In this document: positions 58,742 through 64,000 of the stretch, piece by piece
Layout: each line of letters starts with the position of its first letter
Numbering within the stretch: position 1 is the first letter of the stretch
NCBI GenBank assembly: GCA_020639195.1
Contig: JACKHB010000005.1
Location: forward strand, 310,001 to 374,000
DNA length: 64,000 bases
Direction of reading: 5' to 3'
From: Phycisphaeraceae bacterium
GTDB lineage: Bacteria; Planctomycetota; Phycisphaerae; Phycisphaerales; UBA1924
The notes under the pieces: generated by a model
What the model was told of the DNA's origin: nothing
The model's database searches: none
Seen by the model: the letters and a program-made list of their open reading frames with translations, nothing else
Translations under genes and position numbers: made by a program

Positions 58742-60507
58742 TGCGAGGCCTGACCCGATCCCGTGGCTGGCGCAAGCTCAAGCGCAACCGATCCGCCCGG
58801 GTCGCCTCGGTCATCATCCTGATCTACCTCCTGATCGGGGCGTTCATCGTCGTCACCGAGACGGTGGACTGGATCGACAGCAAGTTCCGGGGGCCCGGCG
58901 AGCGGACGTTCCTGCAAAGCCGGCCAGTGCTCGGCCTGCTGCTCGAACGGCAGACCACGCTGCGCGTGGGCGCCAACGACATGGGCAGTTCGCTGCTCAA
59001 ACCCGAGCCCGAGGACCTGCTCCGAATCAACCTGTCGTACCTGAAGGACTGGGGCAACGTGCTCGGCCTCGAGCCGGGCTCGGCCGCGCAGCTCGACCTT
59101 GGCGATCAGGACGCCATTCCGCCGGAGATCCGCGACGGCTATGCCTACGCCGAACGCCGGCTGGTCGATGCGCCATTCGGAGAGGTCAGGGCCATCTGGA
59201 ACCAGGGCGACTCGATCCGCACGCGCCAGGCCAATCTCGAGAAGGCGGCCGACAAGCTGCGCGTGATCCGCCGGGACCTGCAGAGCGCCGACCTGCGCCG
59301 GGCGCTCCAGGCCGAGGTGGAGGCCCTGGGGACCGCCAAGGCACGATTGACCCGGGCCCAGGCCTCCGGCGGGAACACCGCGGACATCGAGGACGACATC
59401 CTCCTGCATCAAGAGGAGATTGCGTTCAAGCTGCTCGATATCGCCGAACCTCTGGCCGAGGTGCTGCGGATTCAACACGCCGCGCAGGGCGAGCGGGACC
59501 CACCCGAGGATGCGCGGGACGAGGCCGAACCCAGCGGAGATGAACCGCCGGCGGCCGAGGCCAATCCGCTCGAGGCGATCCACGGCGAGATCGCCGCCCT
59601 CGCCGACGCCATCGAATCCGGGGACGACGCGGTCCTGCCCGGCGAAGACCTCTTCGCCCGTGCCGACGCCGCGATCGCCGATCAACCGACGCACCTTCGT
59701 GCGGCCTCCGCGACGCTGGCGTCCGAACTCGACCAGGTCATGCTCCGGCTGCTGCCGATCCCGGACGGATTCTCGGGATTTATGTACCGGCTGCGCACGA
59801 GCCTGGGGACCGACAGCAGCGGGCGCAGCGTCTTTGTGCGGGCGTTCTACTCCATCAAGACCGCCATCCAGATCGGCGTGGTCGTTGCGCTCATGGCGGT
59901 GGTGATCGGCAGCCTGATGGGGGCCGCCGCGGCGTTCTTCAGCGGATGGGTCGATCACGGCGTGATCTGGGTGTACTCCACCTTCTCCTCGATTCCGTAC
60001 CTCGTGCTGATGAGCGTGCTGAGCTTCGCGATCGGGGAATCGGACATGACGATTCCATTCACCGAAAGCCGCGTCGCCAACACGCTGATCCCGCTGTATG
60101 TGGCCATGGGGCTGACGTTCTGGATCGGACCGTGCCGCGTGATCCGGGGCGAGGCGCTCAAGGTCAAGCAGCTCGAGTACGTGCAGGCGGCGACGGCGAT
60201 CGGATTTGCCCGGTTCTCCATCCTGCTTCGCCACATCCTGCCCAACACGATCCACCTGATGCTGATCAACTTCTCGCTGCTGTTCATCTCCGCCATCAAG
60301 GCCGAAGTCATCCTGACCTTCCTCGGTCTGGGCGTGAAGAATGGGGCGAGCTGGGGCCTGATGATCTCCATGTCCAAGGAGCAGATTCTCGCCGGCAATT
60401 TCTGGCAGCTCGGCTCGGCCACCGTCCTGATGCTCATCATGGTGCTGGCCTTCAACGTCCTCTCCGATGCGCTGCAGGACGCGTTCGACCCCAAGCATGC
60501 CGGCTGA
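58738..60507 (+). CDS. oppC: Peptide ABC transporter permease OppC/DppC with large extracytoplasmic insertion
   Basis: The protein has 589 residues, about twice the usual 300. The first TM helix (VASVIILIYLLIGAFIVVTE) is normal. Then about 300 residues follow that look like a mostly helical, charged coiled-coil domain (RTRQANLEKAADKLRVIRRD, ADLRRALQAEVEALGTAKAR, LHQEEIAFKLLDIAEPLAEV and Glu/Pro-rich DEAEPSGDEPPAAEANPL). The permease resumes at FRLRTSLGTDSSGRSVF-like sequence (LRTSLGTDSSGRSVFVRAFY), with the EAA loop EYVQAATAIGFARFSILLRH and FNVLSDALQDAFDPK. The insertion lies where the first periplasmic loop is expected. Topology is inferred. Confidence 0.85.
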   Translation: MMRGLTRSRGWRKLKRNRSARVASVIILIYLLIGAFIVVTETVDWIDSKFRGPGERTFLQSRPVLGLLLERQTTLRVGANDMGSSLLKPEPEDLLRINLSYLKDWGNVLGLEPGSAAQLDLGDQDAIPPEIRDGYAYAERRLVDAPFGEVRAIWNQGDSIRTRQANLEKAADKLRVIRRDLQSADLRRALQAEVEALGTAKARLTRAQASGGNTADIEDDILLHQEEIAFKLLDIAEPLAEVLRIQHAAQGERDPPEDARDEAEPSGDEPPAAEANPLEAIHGEIAALADAIESGDDAVLPGEDLFARADAAIADQPTHLRAASATLASELDQVMLRLLPIPDGFSGFMYRLRTSLGTDSSGRSVFVRAFYSIKTAIQIGVVVALMAVVIGSLMGAAAAFFSGWVDHGVIWVYSTFSSIPYLVLMSVLSFAIGESDMTIPFTESRVANTLIPLYVAMGLTFWIGPCRVIRGEALKVKQLEYVQAATAIGFARFSILLRHILPNTIHLMLINFSLLFISAIKAEVILTFLGLGVKNGASWGLMISMSKEQILAGNFWQLGSATVLMLIMVLAFNVLSDALQDAFDPKHAG

Positions 60508-60516
60508 TCCTCGCGA

Positions 60517-61557
60517 ATGACCAACTCCACTCCGCCCATCCTCAGCGTTCGCAACCTGACGACGAGTTTCAGGACCGAACGCGGCTGGATCACCGCTGTC
60601 GACGATGTGTCGTTCGACCTCGCGCCCGGCGAGACGCTGGGGATCGTCGGCGAATCGGGCTGCGGCAAGACAGTGACCAGCAAGTCGGTCATGCGGCTCC
60701 TGCCCGAGCACCTGTCCAGGATCGACGCCCGCTCCCGGATCTTCTTCCGCGAGACCAACCTCGCCCACGCGCCCGAGAAGGTGATGCGCACGATCCGCGG
60801 CAAGCGCATCGCCATGATCTTTCAGGAGCCGATGACCAGCCTGAATCCTGTGTTCCGCATCGGCTGGCAGATCGAGGAGGCGCTTCGGTACCACACCGAA
60901 CTCAACTCCCATGAGCGCCGGGATCGCATCGTCGAGATGCTCCGTCTCGTCGAGATCCCCAACCCGGAGAAGCGGATTGACGAGTATCCGCACCAGCTCT
61001 CGGGGGGCATGCGCCAGCGCGTGATGATCGCGATGGCCCTGTGCTGCGAGCCGGATGTGCTCATCGCCGACGAGCCGACGACGGCGCTGGACGTCACGAT
61101 CCAGGCGCAGATCCTCGCGCTCATGAACCAGCTCAAGGAGAAGCTCGGCACGGCGATCATCCTGATCACCCACAACCTCGGCGTGGTCGCGCAGGTCTGC
61201 GATCGGGTGATGGTGATGTACGCCGGGCGGGCCGTTGAGTCGGCCTCGGTCGCCGAGATCTTCCACCACCCGCGGCACCCGTACACCAGCGCCCTGCTCG
61301 CCTCGATTCCCAAGGCCGGGGGCAAGCACAAGGGGCAGCGTCTGCACGCCATCCCCGGCATCGTCCCCAGCCTGTTCGAACTGCCCAAGGGCTGCCGGTT
61401 CCAGGATCGCTGCGACTACAAGCAGCAGCGTTGCGTCGATGAGGAGCCCGATCTGATTCCCCATGACATCGAGGATCACCCCGTCCGCTGCCATTTTCCG
61501 CTCCCCGCCAAGCCGACCGTGAACGGCCGTCCGATCCGGCCCCACCCAGTGCCATGA
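60517..61557 (+). CDS. oppD: Peptide ABC transporter ATPase OppD/DppD
   Basis: The protein has 346 residues. Walker A is GESGCGKT, the Q-loop is MIFQEPMTSLNP, the signature is QLSGGMRQRVMIAMAL, Walker B is VLIADEPTTALDV and the H-loop is ILITHNLG. The C-terminal oligopeptide_HPY motif is present (HPYTSALLASIP, then CRFQDRCDYKQQRC with four Cys, perhaps Fe-S-binding as in DppD). The start ATG at 60517 follows the OppC stop by 9 nt. The stop overlaps the OppF start as ATGA. Confidence 0.95.
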   Translation: MTNSTPPILSVRNLTTSFRTERGWITAVDDVSFDLAPGETLGIVGESGCGKTVTSKSVMRLLPEHLSRIDARSRIFFRETNLAHAPEKVMRTIRGKRIAMIFQEPMTSLNPVFRIGWQIEEALRYHTELNSHERRDRIVEMLRLVEIPNPEKRIDEYPHQLSGGMRQRVMIAMALCCEPDVLIADEPTTALDVTIQAQILALMNQLKEKLGTAIILITHNLGVVAQVCDRVMVMYAGRAVESASVAEIFHHPRHPYTSALLASIPKAGGKHKGQRLHAIPGIVPSLFELPKGCRFQDRCDYKQQRCVDEEPDLIPHDIEDHPVRCHFPLPAKPTVNGRPIRPHPVP

Positions 61558-62570
61558 CCACTCGCCCCGTGACATCCAACAGCGACGGCCCGCTGCTCGA
61601 GGTCAGAGACCTCGTCAAGCACTTTCCCGTCCGCGGCGGCGTGCTGAACCGGGTGGTCGGCAAGGTGCACGCGGTCAACGGTGTGTCCCTGTACGTCAAC
61701 CACGGCGAGACGCTCGGTGTCGTGGGTGAGTCGGGCTGCGGCAAGTCCACTCTGGGGAAGGTGATCATCCGCCTGCTCGAGCCCACCGCCGGCGAGGTCA
61801 GGTTCGAGGGCAGGGTCATCACCGGTCTCTCGCACGCGGAGATGATGGCGTTCCGCCGGAAGATGCAGATCATCTTCCAGGACCCGTACTCGTCGCTGAA
61901 CCCGCGGATGACCGTGCGGGCGCTGCTGCGAGAGGGCGTGCTCTTCCACGACATCGTTCCCAGGTCCGAGGTGAACTCGTACATCGAGTCATTGATCCAG
62001 ACGGTCGGGCTCCGGGCGGACGCGGCGGACAAGTACCCGCACGAGTTCTCCGGCGGCCAACGCCAGCGGATCGGCATCGCGCGGGCGTTGTCCGTCAAGC
62101 CGCACTTCATCGTCGCCGACGAGCCGGTCTCGGCTCTGGACGTCTCCATCCAGGCGCAGGTCCTGAACCTCATGATGGACCTCAAGGAGCGACTCGGTCT
62201 GACGATGCTGTTCATCAGCCACGATCTCAAGGTCATCGAGCACTTCTGCGATCGGGTCCTGGTCATGTATCTCGGGCATGCGGTCGAGAAGTTGTCCTGC
62301 GACAATCTGCACGCCGAGGCCAAGCATCCGTACACCAAAGCGCTGCTCGGGGCGAATCCCATCGACGACCCCGACGACCGCCGCCCGCTGACGGTGCTCA
62401 AGGGTGACGTCCCATCACCGTTCAATCCTCCCAGCGGGTGTCCGTTCCAGACCCGATGTCCTCTGGTGATGGACCGCTGCCGCGTGGAGATGCCGCCGCT
62501 GGAAGATCGCGGCGGTGGCCATCGCGTGGCGTGCTGGGCAGTGGAAGGTGAGCCTTCTGCCTCATCGTGA
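61554..62570 (+). CDS. oppF: Peptide ABC transporter ATPase OppF/DppF
   Basis: The protein has 338 residues. Motifs: LVKHFPVRGGVLNRVVGKVH at the start, Walker A GESGCGKSTLGK, Q-loop IIFQDPYSSLNPR, signature EFSGGQRQRIGIARAL, Walker B FIVADEPVSALDV, H-loop LFISHDLKVIEH, and the C-terminal HPYTKALLGANP with CPFQTRCPLVMDRC. Together with OppD it powers the transporter. It is the last gene of the five-gene operon. Confidence 0.95.
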   Translation: MTTRPVTSNSDGPLLEVRDLVKHFPVRGGVLNRVVGKVHAVNGVSLYVNHGETLGVVGESGCGKSTLGKVIIRLLEPTAGEVRFEGRVITGLSHAEMMAFRRKMQIIFQDPYSSLNPRMTVRALLREGVLFHDIVPRSEVNSYIESLIQTVGLRADAADKYPHEFSGGQRQRIGIARALSVKPHFIVADEPVSALDVSIQAQVLNLMMDLKERLGLTMLFISHDLKVIEHFCDRVLVMYLGHAVEKLSCDNLHAEAKHPYTKALLGANPIDDPDDRRPLTVLKGDVPSPFNPPSGCPFQTRCPLVMDRCRVEMPPLEDRGGGHRVACWAVEGEPSASS

Positions 62571-62627
62571 GCCTGCCGAGCCTCGACGCCGGCCCCTGAA
62601 TCGCGTGGGCCGTCGCTACAATTGGAC

Positions 62628-63422
62628 ATGCCGCGTGCCATCGTGCTTCGGGCTCCGGGAACCAACTGCGATGCCGAGTTGTGCCGCGCCTTTTCGCTCG
62701 CGGGCGCCGCGGTTGAGTTGCGGACGCTGCGGGAGGTCTGCGCCGCGCCCGCGGCACTCGACTCGTACGACCTGATCGCGTTCCCGGGGGGTTTTTCCTA
62801 CGGGGACGATGTGGCGTCGGGTCGGATCTTCGCATTGCACACACGCCAGCACCTGTACGGGCCGCTGTGCGAGGCGGTTGCGCGGGGGGCTTGCGTGATC
62901 GGCGTCTGCAATGGCTTCCAGGTGCTGGTGCAGTGCGGGCTGCTTCCGGGGCCGGATGCCGGAGAGGAAATCCCCTCGGCGGCGCCCGCGGCGACGCTGG
63001 CCCTGACGGACAACGCGGACGGCCGATTCCACGATCGGTGGAACCACTACGAGGTGAACTCGCGGTCTGGGTGCGTGTGGACGAGGGGTCTGGATCGGTT
63101 TCCGGCGGATCTTCTCATGTTCCCGATGGCCCACGGGGAGGGCCGGCTGTGGGGTTCTGCTGAGGCCATCGACAGGCTCGAACGCACCGGAAGCGTGGCG
63201 CTGCGATATGTGGAGAACACCAACGGATCGTGCAATCGAATCGCTGGGGTGTGCGACGCGACCGGGCGCGTGTTCGGGCTGATGCCCCATCCGGAGCGGT
63301 TTCTGTCGTGGCTGCACCATCCGTTCTGGACGAGGCTGGATCCGGCAGCGCGCCAGGGACCCACCCCGGGTCAGATGCTGTTCTCCAACGCGGTCGAGGC
63401 CGTGTCGAAGGTGCACGCCTGA
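62628..63422 (+). CDS. purQ: Phosphoribosylformylglycinamidine synthase subunit PurQ
   Basis: PurQ is the glutaminase subunit of FGAM synthase in purine synthesis. The 264-residue protein has AIVLRAPGTNCDAELCRAFS, DLIAFPGGFSYGDDVASGRI, CVIGVCNGFQVLVQCGLLPG (nucleophile Cys), MFPMAHGEGRL (PMAHGEG motif) and GLMPHPERF (His/Glu). TACAAT at 62617-62622 lies five bases before the ATG and no Shine-Dalgarno is present, so it is probably leaderless. The longer C-terminus (SWLHHPFWTRLDPAARQGPT, then PGQMLFSNAVEAVSK) is unlike short PurQ, but the domain is complete. Confidence 0.93.
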   Translation: MPRAIVLRAPGTNCDAELCRAFSLAGAAVELRTLREVCAAPAALDSYDLIAFPGGFSYGDDVASGRIFALHTRQHLYGPLCEAVARGACVIGVCNGFQVLVQCGLLPGPDAGEEIPSAAPAATLALTDNADGRFHDRWNHYEVNSRSGCVWTRGLDRFPADLLMFPMAHGEGRLWGSAEAIDRLERTGSVALRYVENTNGSCNRIAGVCDATGRVFGLMPHPERFLSWLHHPFWTRLDPAARQGPTPGQMLFSNAVEAVSKVHA

Positions 63423-63434
63423 TCGGAGAGCCCC

Positions 63435-63875
63435 GTGGGCGCGAATAAGTCCTGGCGGCAGAAGCTCGGCGAGGCCAAGGCCAAGGACGATCTGCCGAAG
63501 GTGATTGAGAAGGACGGCTGTCGATTCGTCGTGCCGAGTCCCGCGGAGGTGGAGCGGGAGATGCGGAAGGTGCGCAGGGGACAGGTGCGCACGGTGGCCG
63601 AGATCGCCGAGCGGATCGCGCGCGAGCATGGTGTCGAGACGTGCTGTCCGATGACGACGGGGATCTTCGCCTGGATCATCGCGCACGCGCACGACGAGGG
63701 CGCGAATGACGGCGCTCAGCGGACGGCGGCGTGGTGGCGGACGGTCAAGGCGCGTGGGGAGCTGAATCCGAGGTACCCGGGCGGGGTGGCGAAACAATCT
63801 CGGCTGCTTCGGGCGGAGGGGCGGACCATTCGCACGGCCGGGGCGCGGGCGTTTGTCCGGGGCGTGGAGTCGTGA
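63435..63875 (+). CDS. MGMT-family (O6-alkylguanine transferase-like fold) protein
   Basis: The protein has 146 residues. SWRQKLGEAKAKDDLPKVIE, then FVVPSPAEVEREMRKVRRGQ, VRTVAEIAERIAREHGVETC, CPMTTGIFAWIIAHAHDEGA and YWRTVK-like AWWRTVKARGELNPRYPGGV match a small protein family annotated as MGMT-like in other bacteria (G..CPLTTGIFAWI; LNPKYPGG). The standard MGMT PCHRV active-site motif is not visible; the conserved Cys-Pro is in TCCPMTT. The function is unproven, possibly DNA repair related. GTG start at 63435 has GGAGAG upstream. Confidence 0.75.
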   Translation: MGANKSWRQKLGEAKAKDDLPKVIEKDGCRFVVPSPAEVEREMRKVRRGQVRTVAEIAERIAREHGVETCCPMTTGIFAWIIAHAHDEGANDGAQRTAAWWRTVKARGELNPRYPGGVAKQSRLLRAEGRTIRTAGARAFVRGVES

Positions 63876-64000
63876 CGGGCTCCGTGGGTGTGGGCTGCGG
63901 GGCGTGACGGTCGTTGCGTTCGGCGGATCGTGAGCCCGAGATTGCGCCGCGGGCCTGGCGCGCGACGCTCCAGTGGGTTGGACGTGGCACGCCGATCCGG
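63876..64000. other. Right-edge sequence, no gene called
   Basis: The last 125 nt show no complete gene. A frame open to the edge from about 63917 (beginning with a TTG codon) reads plausibly protein-like, but it is too short to judge. Confidence 0.3.

Noticed and set aside
58429..61575. A 1048-codon minus-strand frame under oppC-oppD
   Set aside because: It is antisense to conserved transporter genes and of low-complexity composition, with no ribosome site.
1..64000. CRISPR arrays, transposases and rRNA genes
   Set aside because: I saw no regularly spaced direct repeats, no transposase motifs or paired inverted repeats, and no rRNA signature in the window.

Overview
The window is high-GC, gene-dense bacterial DNA. 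It very probably comes from a planctomycete of the Phycisphaerae/Phycisphaerales type. The support is family-level: a DUF1559-type prepilin-like protein, a PEP-CTERM-like protein ending in a poly-Arg tail, a secreted protein with two Asp-rich dockerin-like repeats, a DUF3352-type exported protein, an ECF sigma factor next to a membrane Ser/Thr kinase, and an integrase tail reading into a tRNA gene. I could not run any search, so this placement is inference.

Layout. 1-0.9 kb: 5' part of fliD (flagellar cap) and a small ORF. 1-7.8 kb: envelope proteins (membrane protein, DUF4230, DUF3352, trypsin-like protease, VCBS/FG-GAP protein). 7.9-16.2 kb: a respiratory nitrate island. One strand carries a tightly coupled napD-napA-napB-like-unknown-porin operon; the divergent operon encodes a tetraheme cytochrome, a four-cluster Fe-S protein and an NrfD-type membrane subunit. 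No napC or napGH is visible, so the divergent module is a candidate quinol-to-NapAB electron route. 16.2-16.5 kb: a decayed integrase tail abutting tRNA-Val. 16.7-21.2 kb: sigma factor/kinase pair and a divergent coiled-coil membrane protein. 21.2-27.8 kb: lipoprotein, LacI regulator divergent from a GH144-like lipoprotein, and a run of exported surface proteins. 27.8-31.4 kb: tRNA-Thr, infA, and an adenine deaminase/MocA-like/XdhC operon. 31.4-40.0 kb: an eleven-gene type II secretion/type IV pilus-like operon headed by a PilZ protein, with a PilM-PilN fusion and no secretin gene. 40.1-45.6 kb: rpsB-tsf, a LURP-one protein, an exported superoxide dismutase and the fused shikimate enzyme AroDE. 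46-47.5 kb: a FabZ-ACP-FabZ-like cassette. 47.5-55.7 kb: recO, an HDOD-GGDEF protein, an M16 peptidase, a sirtuin, an S10 peptidase, a degenerate QueC-like protein, a BioF-like enzyme and a Dabb lipoprotein. 55.8-62.6 kb: a complete Opp/Dpp peptide ABC operon whose OppC has a very large insertion. 62.6-63.9 kb: purQ and an MGMT-family protein.

Two global observations stand out. At least eleven genes have a TANNNT (-10-like) hexamer only 5-7 nt before the start codon and mostly no Shine-Dalgarno sequence, which suggests widespread leaderless transcription. And about 650 bp at 49.75-50.4 kb carry many clustered frame changes that break two convergent genes, most simply a local consensus-quality problem.
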